The notes beneath the pieces are model-generated. The model searched no databases. It was not told where the DNA came from and saw only the letters and a list, made by a program, of their open reading frames with translations. Shown here in pieces: positions 22,256 through 33,807 of a stretch of 64,000 nt of DNA (position 1 is its first letter; each line of letters starts with the position of its first letter). The stretch lies in NCBI RefSeq assembly GCF_000315625.1, contig NW_005434666.1, forward strand, positions 741,003 through 805,002, in the 5' to 3' direction. This DNA comes from Guillardia theta CCMP2712 (Eukaryota > Cryptophyceae > Pyrenomonadales > Geminigeraceae). The position numbers were made by a program, and so were the translations under genes.

Positions 22256-22375
22256 AAAACGTTTTAAGTATAAATGTTTATGATTTTTTGAAGCTCAAGG
22301 GATGCGAGATTGATCGAGATCACAACGTATCGACATAAAAAGTTTTTAGATTTAAGAACACACCCATCGAGCAGC

Positions 22376-22560
22376 ATGAAGGGGGTGGATGAAGGTGAGG
22401 GGATGAGGGCAGGGATGAGGGTATGAGGGCAGTATGAGGGGCCACACGGGGATGCATGATGGGGATGAGGGCTACATGCGGATGCGTGGGGATGAGGGCT
22501 GCACACAGGCTGCATGGTGGGGATGAGGGCTATATGGGGATGAGGGGGGATAAAAGTGTC
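22376..22560 (+). repeat. GGGGATGAGGGCT-type minisatellite
   Basis: About 12-25-bp units containing GGGGATGAGGGC, with inserts such as TGCATGGTG or TACATGCGGATGCGT, are repeated roughly ten times. The G-rich strand is the plus strand. It is more regular than the neighbouring C-run array, which lies in the opposite orientation. Confidence 0.8.
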
Positions 22561-22897
22561 AGGGCGGATGGCGACGACATGGCAAGGAGATCGGGCTCGG
22601 CTGCGAAGGTGATGGAGGATGAGCTGGAGGGAGAGGGGGGGGGAGGGGAGGAGGAGGAAGATAATGAATGAGAAGAACAAGGGGAATGATGATGAGAGAG
22701 GAGAAGGCAGAGGATTGGAGGCTGAGAAGATCAGGTGACGAACTCGAGAGGTGGGTAGAGAGAAAGAGTGACTGATCCTCAAGTCAGAGAGAGGGTTTAG
22801 TGTTCCATGATTTTCAGGAGAAGATCAGAAGGAAATAGTAGAATCTTCATGAACTATAAGTTTCTTTCGTTTCTCAACACAACCTCGCTCCAGATGG

Positions 22898-25800
22898 ATG
22901 GTAAAGGTGGGAGACAGCGTGCATGAAGGGAAGGTAAGGCGAGTGGAGTGCAATGATAGCTTGCTCATCCATCATCGTGTGGGTCTCGTTCCTCAAGGCC
23001 ATTGCTCGGATAGAAAGTCTCTCCAAGTCAGGGCATGAGGAGCTCCGAGCGTCTCGTGCCGGGCTGGTGACGTCGGATTGAGATATGTGTCTCCATGCTG
23101 AGAAATGTGTGGTAGGTTCGTAGGCTGCTGGTGGAGGAGGGCGATGAGCTGAGCGAGGGGCAACAAGTCTGCGTCATCCAACAATGCCCGCATGATGACA
23201 CCTTCCAAGGTCCTCTCTTCCTCCTCCTGTCACGTGGAAACTGACGAGTGCACGCAGGGATCTGCACCCTCTGTGGAGCAGATGTAGAAGAATCGGGAGG
23301 CCATGCTACTGCTGCTGCTCCGGCTCAGCTGGACAGAGAGACGCATGTCGCATCTTCAAGACTAGACAAGCCGCAAAGCTTCGGCATGTTCGGGGTGTGG
23401 TGCATCCGGCCCTGCGCTCTTCTCCTGCAAGCATCAAGCGGCAGCAGATGCAACGGGTGGAAGAACTGCTGCGATCCAGGAAGCTGGTCAGGGAGGGAGG
23501 GAGGGTGGGTGGGTGGGAGAGGATCTTGGTCGTCACTAATGTTCAGGCTCTGGTGCTCGACCTCGACCACACCTTGCTTCACACGACCCTGCCAAGAACA
23601 GAAATGGAGGAGATGGTCAGGAGAGAGCCTGCCAATGAGGCTGATCCTGATGCTTGTTGCAATTCAGATCATGCAAACGCTCCATGAACAGTGCAAGGAC
23701 GTTCACGTCCTCCAAGTCTCGGCTGCGAGATATTACACCAAATTGCGCCCTGGGGTGAGGCAGCGCCTGTGCTTGCCTGACTGACGTTCTCCTTCTCTTG
23801 CCAATGTTTCATGTGAAGATCCGCAACTTCCTGTCCGAGATGTCTAGACTCTTTGAGCTGTACATATACACAGCAGGCATGGGGTCCCAGCAAGTGAGAT
23901 CAGACATGTAATCTCATCCCAGGTGATCGCAAGTACGCGGAAGCTGTCGCGCACATGCTGGACGAGAGCGGCCGCATGTTCCGGGGGCGAATCATATCTC
24001 GAGACGACTACACGGATGTCTCTCTGGAGCACAAGAAGCTTGACAAGGTGCGAACCCTCGATGGTGACGAGGAGGAAGTTGAGGTGGGGCAGGTTTTCCC
24101 CATCGACGAGCATCGAGCGCTTGTCATCATCCTCGACGACAACGCGGAGACTTGGGACCATCAGTACAGCGACGGGCGAAACTCGCAAGAGAATCTCATC
24201 CAAGTGGACAAGTATCCACGAGCTGGACTCGTGCTGAGCCTCAGCTGACGTGATCTACTCTGTCTAGGTACTCGTTCTGGCCGCGGGACCTCGGAGAAGG
24301 GCACAACCCTGTGGCAGCGAGGGAGTGGCAGGGGGCAGAGTCAAGCAGCTTTTCGTGGAGCCTGAATGAGGCTCAGAAGCAGGAGGAAGCGCGGGAGCAG
24401 AGTGATGGTTCTGCTGCAAGCGAAGGAATGAAGGAGGTGGAGAAGGCCCCAGGTCAAGATCAAGCTTGTCAGGGTGCGGAGGAGAGAGGAGTCGCTCCGG
24501 AAGACGCAAGTGAAGATGCAAAGGAGACTAAAAGAGGAATGGAGCAAAAAGGAGGCAAGGGCGACGAGGAGGTCAAAGAGGCCAAGGAAAGAGCAAAGGA
24601 CGAAGATGAAGCAAAGAAGGACGAGGGTGAAGGAGATGAAGTAGCGAAAGAGAACGACGGGGAACAAGAGCTGAAGCAAGGTCAAGAAGTTCCTGAGGGG
24701 ACATTGATCGAGGACGAGCCAGTCACAGACAGCAAGCTGAAAGCTCTTCTCGCCGAGCTGCTGGCTCAGGACCGACTGGACGATTACATCCCCCGCCTTG
24801 CTCAGATTCTCTCGCAGCTTCACGCTTCGTTTTTCAAGCGACTCCTCCCCTCCTCAAAACCTCTCCAGCCTTCCCGCAAGCCGCCGGCCAGACCCTCCCA
24901 AGACATTCGTGAGCTCCTCCGGTCAGCTCAGTCGCGCGTTCTGTCTGGGCTGAAGATCGCTTTCTCGGGCGTCATCCCGCACTCCTTCCCCCTCCTCTCT
25001 TCACGTGAAGGACGACTAGCCTCGCTGCTCGGAGCTCAGTGCTGGTACCTGCAGCTTCCTCCTCCGTCATGCTCGTGACCCACTTGGCAGCGAGGAGATC
25101 GCGGGAATCACACACCTCGTGGTTGTGATCCGGTAGGTGGAAGGAGGCCGTGGAGGCGAGGGAGCAGAAGCAGAAGCTGGAGGAGGAGGAGGAGGAGGAG
25201 GAGGAGGAGGAGGAGCGATCCAGTTGAGGTTGACGCTGTTTCCACCAGGACGGGACTTACAGAGAAAGTGATCGAGAGCATCAGACAAGGGGATGTTGAG
25301 ATAGTCAGCCCCGAATGGTTGTACGCGTGTGCCAGCAGGTCTTGCATCCCTCCCTCCTCTCCCTCCCTACCCTCTGTTGAACTCCATGTACCCTGGTTTC
25401 CCTCTTCCTTCGCCCTCCTGCTTGCAACTGTCTCAGTCTCCTCATTCAGATGGGAGAAGGTCAGCGAGGACAAGTTTCGTCCTCCTCGATGGCAGGTCGC
25501 TTCTCCTCTCGTGCCCTTCCTCTGCTCCTCCTGACGGTCAACAGGAGTATCTCGACAAGGCAGCCTCCAAGATCTCCTCTGCTGCCCCAGACGCAGATCA
25601 GGAGCTCTCAGGTCACAGTAGGAAGAAGCGAAGGGTCGGGGGGGGCTCTGAGGCCTTGGGGAGGAAGGAAGAGGATGAGAGTCTGCGAGACAAGGAGGAG
25701 GCGAAGGGGAACGTCAAGGAACTGCTCGGAGAGCTCTCGGAGCTGATGGAGGGAGCAGATTCGATCCTGCAGACCTCCAGCAGCGCTGCTGCTCGCTCTT

Positions 25801-25904
25801 CCTCCCTCCAGGAAGCTGAGGCTGACAACGGAAAGTCAGAGGGATCAAGTGATGACCTCGTGGACCAGCTGGAAGACGAGCTGGACGAGCTGGACGAGCA
25901 GGAC

Positions 25905-25987
<83 letters not shown>

Positions 25988-26030
25988 TGGGGGCGAGGAC
26001 GAGGGTGATGACGATCTGGACAACTACTGA
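22898..26030 (+). CDS. FCP1-type RNA polymerase II CTD phosphatase with BRCT domain
   Basis: A multi-exon gene. An early exon (MVKVGDSVHEGK) fits the biotinyl-like N-terminus of FCP1. The next recognisable exon has GICTLCGADVE, then RVEELLRSRKL joined to ALVLDLDHTLLHTTLPR. This is the DxDxT nucleophile motif of the FCP/SCP phosphatases, with DLDHT as in plants. YYTKLRPGV, IRNFLSEMSRLFELYIYTAG, YAEAVAHMLDESGRMFRGRI, LVIILDDNAETWDH and ENLIQVDKY complete the catalytic fold. A long charged linker leads to a BRCT domain (LSGLKIAFSGVIPHSFPLL, then VEIVSPEWLYACASR). The C-terminus is acidic, with an EQEQEQ repeat, ending DDDLDNY at 26030. FCP1 removes phosphates from the polymerase II tail, opposing the CDK in this window. 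The exact 5' exons are uncertain. Confidence 0.88.
25908..25986 (+). repeat. (GAGCAG)n coding Glu-Gln repeat in FCP1
   Basis: Thirteen or so hexamers give alternating Glu and Gln near the C-terminus of the FCP1-like protein, within an already acidic tail. The frame stays open into the final stop, so it is coding. Confidence 0.85.
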
Positions 26031-26058
26031 CTTGTGTACATATGCTGTAAACTACTCT

Positions 26059-26923
26059 TCAAATCCTCCGCCACACGAGCATCTCCGGGTGCCGTGGAAT
26101 CACCTCCTCCTGGCCCTGCCGCTGGTGCACCAGCACCAGCTCCATGCGCTCAAGCTCGCGAAGCAAATCTTCCACCTGCAGCAGCTGCCGTCAGCTGACT
26201 TGCTCGAGCTGCTCCGCCTCTCTGCTTCTCCTCCCTCGTCTTGTGTCTCCCCCTACCTCCTGCAGCACGGCGAAGCTCGCCTCCTCGCTGAAATCCGCAG
26301 CCACCATCTCCACCTCCACCCCAGCAGGCCAGACGTCCTGGCTGAGCCGCACGACATCATTCTGCCAACAGTCAGAGCCAGTAGCAGTCAGGTGCTTCGT
26401 CACCTTCGCCTCCTCCCACTCGCACAACAGGCCGTTCACCAGACACGTCCTCCTCTCCGGCAGAGGGACGCTGAGGTCCATGCGGCGGAAGCGACCCTTC
26501 CCCTCTGCCAACAGGTAACAGGACCGGTGTTGCATGCTCAAGAGCTCGGCGAGGCAGCGCGAGCGGAGGATATCCTTCAAGATGCCTCGAGGGTGCTGCG
26601 AGAGGAAGGAGAGGAGCTGGAGAAGCGTCAGCCCCAGCATGCTGCCGTCAGCTGGACTTCACCTGGTATACGAGCTGGGGACGAGCTATTTGCATGAGCC
26701 GTAGGAGGCCGAGGCTGGGTGAAGGATAAGACGAACGAGCAGGCGAGCAGGTGAGGTCACCTGAATGGGTTGGAGGGGGAGGAGCCGCTGTCCAGCCAGA
26801 GGGAGGTCAAGGTAGCTGGGCACTTGTCAAGGAAGGAGGAGATGAGAGTGTCGTGCTGGGAGCCCTCGAACGCGACGAGGAGGAACAAGACAAGGTCATT
26901 CTTGTCTGCCTTCTTCACAAACT

Positions 26924-26994
<71 letters not shown>

Positions 26995-29900
26995 TTCTCC
27001 CGAACTCCGAAGCGACGGAGATGATGCATCAAGAGCTCTTCCGACTCCTTGGCCGTCATCTCGGGGATCAGCAGCTGCTCCTCTGAGGCTGCAGGCGACG
27101 GCGACGTGCTCTCCACACAGCACGTGAGGATGCAACGAACATACCCCAGCCGCTGCTCCTCCTCGTCAGAAAATGGCAGACCAGACCTCCTCCTCCTCCT
27201 CCTCCTCCCTCCTCCTCCTCCTCCTCCCTCCTCTCATCACCATCATCATCATCACCACCACCACATCTCGAACAACATCAACAAGAACATGAACAAGAAC
27301 ATCATGATCAGTATCGTATCATCACCGCCTCTGCCTCGGTCTCGTCCTCGTCCTCGTTGTCCTCTTGCTTTCTTTCGCCGTCTCTCTTCTCCTGGTCCAG
27401 CTGTGCTGCGAGCAGCACTTGAGACTGCTTCATCGCCACGAGCTCCTGCTCAAGCCGCGTCCTCCGCTCCTCATTCCTTCTCCACTCCTCCAGGCTCGCA
27501 GCCGAGTCCACCAGCCTCGCCAGCTCCTCCTCCTGCTGTCTGATGGACACCAGGAGCCCGTCGATCTTCTTCTCCAGCTGACTGTCAGCAGGAGGGCGAG
27601 GAGGTCGCAGCTCCAGTCGTCGCATGCGGCACATCTTGTACTCCTCGCTCCTCTCCACCCGCTCCTGCGCCCAGCACACGATCCCCGCCAGCTCCTTCCT
27701 GCCCCTCTCGTCCAGTCCGTCTACCATCAGCACCACCCGCCGGCCCCGGAGAGCGAAGGCGAGGAGGAGCTGAGAAGCGAGTCAGATGCCTCTCCTCTCA
27801 CACGCGCGTCACCTTGCGAAGGTTTTCCGCCACCTGCTCGTGGGAGCAGCGCACGCTTGCCAGGATCTCTTGCTTGCTCCTCAACGCCTCCTCCCTCCTC
27901 CATCGCAACCTCAACTCCATCCAAACTTGGAGGATACACTCACGTACGCTCATGCCTTCAGCAAACAACAGCAACCTCAACACCTTCCTCCTTTTCTTTT
28001 TTCCTTCTTTTTCCTCCTCCTCCTCCTCCTCCTCCTCCTCCTCCTTCGATGCAGGACCGCAGGCTATATCAGCAAGTAGACTGCTCTTACCCGACCGAGG
28101 CTTCCCTACTAGCAGCAGCACAGCCTTCCTCCACTCGGCATGGCCGACGAAGACTGACCCGACAACATGCTCGCTCAGCTGCTGCACCAGCAGGTGTCGG
28201 CCTCCTCCTCCTCGCTTGCTGGAGCTGTCGGCAGGAGCTAAGGAGCTCATGTGGAGAAGCCGCTGGAGGAGAAAGCGCCGGATACAGCTCTGCCTGCTCC
28301 TCTCCTGCTCGAGGAGATGCCAGGGCTGCAGGTCCCTTCCGACATGTGCGAGGCGGTGGGAGGAGGAGGAGAGAGCCGAGTAGCACAGGCAGGCGAAGGT
28401 CTCGAGGGCCAGACGGACGCCGCCAGCGACGAGAGGAGAGGAAGTGAGCTTGCCGAGAGTGAGGGCGGAGGACATGGAGGGAGGTTTGTCGAGGGAAGGA
28501 GGGAGAGGAGGAGAGTCCTCATCCCCAGACGACAAGAGGAGCCTGCGAAGGCTCATCCAGTCGCCCATGACCTCCTCCTTCACTTCCTCTATCGCCCTCA
28601 TGAACCTTTCCTCCCCTCCCTCTCCCCTCCCTTCCGCCTTAAGCCGTCCAGCAAATGCCGAGCTGTTTGCCAGCAGCTTCTCTGCTCTCCTCTCTCGCCT
28701 CTCCCGCTCCTCTCCAGCTGCAGACATGTCAAGTTGAAACCCTTGGAAGTTTGCGGGGTAGATGCTCGCTCGAGAGCCCAGCAGGCGGACAAGCCGCTGC
28801 TTCACCTCCTGCAGCGCCTCCTGCCTGCTGGCATCTTGCTCGACGAACGAGCCCTGCAGGGAGGGGACACGGCGAGCTGCGAGCTGGAAGGAGGGATGGG
28901 AAAGGAAGCTGGGGTCACGGAGGAAGAGGAAGAGCTCTGCTGCAGGAAGAGACTGAGGAAGCGAGCTGAGCACAAGTCCCACGTCTCCTCCAGCTGCCCT
29001 CCATGGCAGCGCGCGTGAGGAGAAGGAGAGAAGAGCAAGCTGGTCGCTCTCTTTCATCGTTTCCCCCAAGCAGAGGAGGAGCAGGTGGCTGGTCCTGCGC
29101 TGGAAGGTCTGCAGGTCATGAGGGGAGGGAGGAGGGGGGGAGGCAAGAGAGGGGAGGACGAGAGGAGGTTCGACCAACAACTCCACGCGGACGTTAGAGG
29201 ACGAGAGAGCCCACGCCAAGGACGGGATGAGGAAGCGCCGAAGCTGCTCCAGCTCTTGCTGCGTGTCATGAAAGACTCCCGCAAGTCGCGTCCTCAACTT
29301 CCTTTGCGTCCAGAAGGGAGGGGGAAGGAAGTTTGCTCGGACCAGCTCGCAGTCTAGGATGCATGCTCCCCTCCTGTGCTTCCCTTCCGCCTGCTCCTCC
29401 TGCACCCTTTCCATGACTCTCGTCAAACTTTCCCCGAGATCCTCCATAGCTGAGCTCCTGAGCTCAATGACAAAACGGAAGAACCCCTCCTCCTCCTCCT
29501 CCTCCTCCTCCTCCTCGCCAAACGGCTCCACATGCTCAGCCATCAAGCCGCAGGCTTCTGCGAGCTCCTGACACATGGACTGCAACAGCCTGGACCTCCT
29601 CGCGCGGCGATCCCGCTCGCCCCAGCCGCAGGGGGAAGAGGAGAGGAGGAAGTTGTTCCCCTCCTTGACCTGCCCAGCTGTCAGCGACGAGCAGCCGCTC
29701 CCGGCACTCACAGCAAGAGTCTCGAGGGAGGAGAAGCCGAGGACGGAGGCGACAGCTGGCGCCACCCGCAGACGAAAGAGCTGAGGGGACGCCAAGGAGA
29801 ACTTCGATCCTCTCGCCTCCGTCTGCAGCGACAGCCGCACCCTCCTGCTCGCGAGCTCCGCATGTTCCCTCAAGACCTCGTTGACCATGTGGACCAGAGA

Positions 29901-31374
29901 GGAGGGAGAGTAGCTGCCCTCCCGCAGCTTGAGCGGGTACCACACGACTCCTGCTCCTCCCTCCTTGCCGTCAACCCCGAGAACAAGGTGAGAGGTCATG
30001 GCAGGGATAAGCAATGACTCGCTGCTCCTGCCGCTCCTCGACTCGTCCCAGGAGATTTTCTTCCACCTCCTCCTCAGCTTTCTGTCCACCTGCGGTGAGG
30101 AAAGGAAGGGCATTGAAAGCTTCAGCGCCTGAGCTGCAAGTCAGGAAGATGGAGGAGGAGGAGAAAAGAAACAAGTGAGAGGGGAGAGAAGCGAGAGGGG
30201 GAAGAGTTGGGGAGGGAGCAAGATGAGAGGGAGGAAGAGCAGGGGATGGAGCAAGACGAGAGGGAGGAAGAGCAGGGGGAGAAAGAGGGGGGTGAGAGGA
30301 GAGAAGGAGAAGAAGACAAAGAGGAGGGAAGAAAGGTCTGCCTCGCTCGCGTGATGCTTGTACAAGTGAAACATCCGCTCCCTTGGCCCATCACTTGCCT
30401 TCAAATGCTGTCAGTCAAACGCTTCTTTCACCGACACCAGATGCTCACCTCCTCCTCCTCCTCCTCCTCCTCCTCCTCCTCCTCTGCTTCCTTCATGATA
30501 GCGCAGAGGAACCAAGAGTCTTGCTTGCGGCACACTCTCTTAAAACGAGGAGCGAAAGGAGAGGGAGAAACTTTGATGGCTTCTACCAGGCGATCAACCA
30601 GCTGATCCATATCGATCGCCTGCAATGCGCGTGAGAGGAGGAGGAGGAGGAGGAGGAGGAGGAGGAGGAGGAGGAGGAGAGGACAAGCCATGCTGAGCAC
30701 AAAGCAGGAGAAAGGGAAAAGCAGGAGGGAGGAAGAAAGAGTTGGGGAAGGGAAGGAGGAGATGCAGAGCAACAGGCAAGACCGTCGAGGTAGAGGAGGA
30801 AGCGAGCATGTGGTAGGGGCTCAAGGATAGACTAGCGATGCAGACAACATCAGCCCCATCCCTCCTCATGTCCATTATCTGCTTGCTCGTCAGAATGCCT
30901 GGAAACCTGCTCGCCTCCCTCCTCCACCTTCACCACCACCACCACCTCCTCCTCCTCCTCCTCCTCCTCCTCATCGCCCCTCATCTCCGTCTTCCTCCTC
31001 CCTCTGGTCTCAATCCCTTTGACCTCTCCGCCTCCTCTCGCTCACCTGCACCATCACAGCCCTGCTGACCCTCTTGTCCATCTCCTGCAGACATGACCCC
31101 ACAAACTCGCACAGCTCAAAGCTTAGCTTCGCTCCTTCCCCTCCCCCTCCCTCCTCTCCTGCCACGCGGAACTCAAGTAGCCGCCTGTCGTCGAAGAGCT
31201 GCGACTCAAGGAGAAAGCTCAAGGCCTGCGCGAGCATCAAGACAGCAGGGAGGAGGAGCACGAGAAGAACGCGAAGAAAGGGAAGACGGGGTGGAGCAGC
31301 ATTAGGAAGAAGAAAAGACAGACGTGCGTTAGGAGGAGGAGGAGGAGGACGAGGAGGAGGAGGAGGAGGACGAG

Positions 31375-31446
<72 letters not shown>

Positions 31447-31512
31447 GAGGACGAGGAGGACGAGGAGGACGAGGAGGACGAGGAGGACGAGGACGAGGAC
31501 GAGGACGAGGAG

Positions 31513-31554
<42 letters not shown>

Positions 31555-33311
31555 GACGAGGAGGACGAGGAGGACGAGGAGGACGAGGAGGAGGACGAGG
31601 ACGAGGAGGAGGACGAGGACGACGAGGAGGAGGAGGAGGAGGAGGAGGACGAGGACGAGGAGGAGGACGAGGAGGACGAGGAGGACGAGGAGGACGAGGA
31701 GGAGGACGAGGAGGAGGACGAGGAGGAGGACGAGGAGGAGGAGGACAGGACCTGGGCCTTGTCGCGGGAGGTCAGGGAGCAGCCGTTGCTGACCACTGAG
31801 ATCGCCTGCTCCAACCTCTTCCTTTCCATCCTCCTCGAAAGAAACTCGCTGAGGGCCTCAGACAAGCCACGAACGAGTCGCTCCCAGCTGGTATCAAGCT
31901 TGTGCTCCATAACCACACGAAGTCGATCGAGCATTGACTACGAGATTCGTCAAGACAGAAAGAAGAACAAGGACAAGAACAAGGACAAGGACAAGGACAA
32001 GAACAAGGACAAGGACAAGGACAAGGACAAGAACAAGGACAAGGACAAGGACAAGGACAAGGACAAGGACATATTCGCACTCTGGCCATGACGAGAGCTG
32101 GGATCGCTCCTATACAAGCGAGGAAGGAGCAGGCGATCAGCTCAGCGCCTCCTCCCTGGAGCTTCTGCTGGAGACGCTGAGATAAGTCGAGGAGGTCGAG
32201 GAAGACAAGCTCGCGGCCCTCCAGCTTCTCGTCGAGCTCCACCAGCCTCCACACTCGCTGCCATCGATCGCCGAACTCCCTCCGTAGGTCTGCTTGCATC
32301 TGCTCGCGCTGCTCCCCCCCTGATCGAGACACTCACCAACGAAAGACTCCAAGACAGAAGAGGAAGCAGAGGCGAAAGACAAGAAGGAGAGGAGGAGGAG
32401 GCATGGGAAGTGGGAACAAAGGCTAGAGACTCATGATCAAGAGGAGACAAGGAGATACAATCAGTTCGCAGCTCAAGCACAAAGACGTCGACAGAGCTTG
32501 CATTAGCCAAGAACGTCTGGACAGAAGTGAAAAGCTGCTGCAAGGTCTGCGATAGGAGGTGTCAGCCATGATTGAACAAGTGAACGAGCAGCAGCAGCAG
32601 CAGCAGCAGCAGGAACACCAGCTCGAGCTCCTTCAGGTGCTGTTCGAGCGCTTCGTCTTGACTCCCCCGGGCCCACGCGAGTTGAGCGAGGGTGAGAGGT
32701 CGCTGAGAGACCGGGAAGGCGCAGCCGTGCTGGTCGATCATGCGGAAGCGAAGGTGGAAGACTCTTGGAGGATAAAGAGCGTGAGGGGAAGGGAGAAGAC
32801 GTCATGAGAAGCGAAGGAAGGAAGCAAGGGGGAGGAGGAAACTTGCGCGGACCTGATATGATCCGCGTGGGAAGTGACAAGGTCAAGAAGCGAACTGAGC
32901 GATTCCTGCAGCCCCACAACCTCCAGCAGCTGCTCCCAGTGTCACGCTCCCCCCCCATGGGAACTTTTCTCTACTCCTAATTTCCTCCTCTTCCTTTCTC
33001 CCTCCTCCTCCCTCTCTCCTCCTCCTCCTCCTCCTCCCTCTCTCCTCCTCCTCCTCCTCCTCCTCCCTCTCTCCTCCTCCTCCTCCTCCTCCTCCTCCTC
33101 CTCCTTCCTCTGCTGCTCACCTCGTGGCCGTCGAGAGGACGCCCAATCTCCGAGCGACGAGCATGGCAGAGAGCAGAGACGCGCTGCAGCGAGAGCCTGA
33201 GGGCGATGAGAGACGAGGAGAAGCCTCTACGAGGGAAGCATCAGGATGAGACGATGACGAGAGAAGAGAAGAAGACGAAAACGAGGAGGGGGGAAGGGGG
33301 GAGACGAGGAT

Positions 33312-33377
<66 letters not shown>

Positions 33378-33635
33378 AGCAGTTCGGAGCCTCGCCTGTG
33401 CTCAATGCATCTCGAGAGGAAGAGAATACTCCATACTCTCCGCAGGAGGTTCCACTGACCCCCTACGAGAGGAACGGAGGGAAGAAAACAAAAGAGAACC
33501 TCGGGAACCTAAGCAAGGAAAGGGGTTAGGAATGAGGGGTGAAGGTTTAGGAGAGAAAGAAGGGTGAAGAGGAAGGTTTGAAATGAAGGAGAGAGCGAGG
33601 ACCTTTCTCTCCAAGAGCCATTCTTCCTTGAACAT
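26059..33635 (-). CDS. Large STAND/NACHT-like P-loop NTPase (nephrocystin-3/NWD-like)
   Basis: The large exon 27,798-30,101 ends in a P-loop (VLLLVGKPRSGKSSLL) followed by an acidic run. The next exon carries a Walker B of the STAND type, RRVVLMVDGLDERGRKELAG. Further on, ESEELLMHHLRRFGVREK, an alanine run and DLVLFLLVAFEGSQHDTLIS match the helical part after the NACHT core in NPHP3/NWD proteins. LLQLLSFLSQHPRGILKDIL fits a winged helix, and the protein ends ...EVIPRHPEMLVWRRI at 26059. Helical exons upstream include QMQADLRREFGDRWQRVWRL, SWERLVRGLSEALSEFLSRR and ALQAIDMDQLVDRLVEAIKV. STAND ATPases act as switches in large assemblies; nephrocystin-3 relatives work at cilia. The start is uncertain: ATG 33635 (MFKEEWLLERK) is my best guess, and the gene may be fused to the WD40 gene at 33,808. 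The stop lies 28 bp from the FCP1 stop, tail to tail. Confidence 0.68.
26925..26991 (-). repeat. GCA repeat coding polyalanine
   Basis: An uninterrupted run of CTG/GCT triplets is read on the minus strand as alanine inside the STAND protein, between FGVREK and KFVKKADKN. Family members have no such insert here, so it is an expansion in a helical region. Confidence 0.85.
31328..31745 (-). repeat. (GACGAG/GAGGAG)n block, ~420 bp
   Basis: Hexamer GACGAG units are mixed with GAG triplets. On the minus strand they read as polyserine (TCC/TCG) for about 140 codons after RDKAQVL; on the plus strand they read as Gly/Arg. It lies within the STAND gene and is either a polyserine insert or, more likely, an intron. 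Confidence 0.9.
31957..32070. repeat. (GACAAG)n microsatellite, ~19 units
   Basis: GGACAA hexamers with occasional GAACAA variants. The minus frame reads Cys-Pro repeats after VMARVRI, which looks like an intron or low-complexity insert of the STAND gene rather than a functional segment. Confidence 0.92.
32989..33107. repeat. (CTC)n/CCTCCTC tract
   Basis: CTCCTC triplet runs are interrupted by CCCTCT about every 20-40 bp. It lies just downstream of an exon-like segment of the STAND gene, in probable intron. Confidence 0.85.
33306..33374. repeat. (GACGAG)n microsatellite
   Basis: About eleven perfect GACGAG hexamers, the same unit as at 31,328, in the spacer or 5' intron region between the STAND and WD40 coding parts. 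Confidence 0.9.
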
Positions 33636-33807
33636 CTCACGTCCTCCACTTAGAACAGAAAGACAACTTCTCTGTTTCCTGTCCAGGTCTCAGCAGACAA
33701 AAACAGGAAGAGAAGGGGGGGGGGAAAGTGGACGACGATGACAAGCTGAAGACGTAGTCGAACACGAAGATGAAGAAGAGAGGAGTGAGAAGGAGGAGCG
33801 CGAGCTG

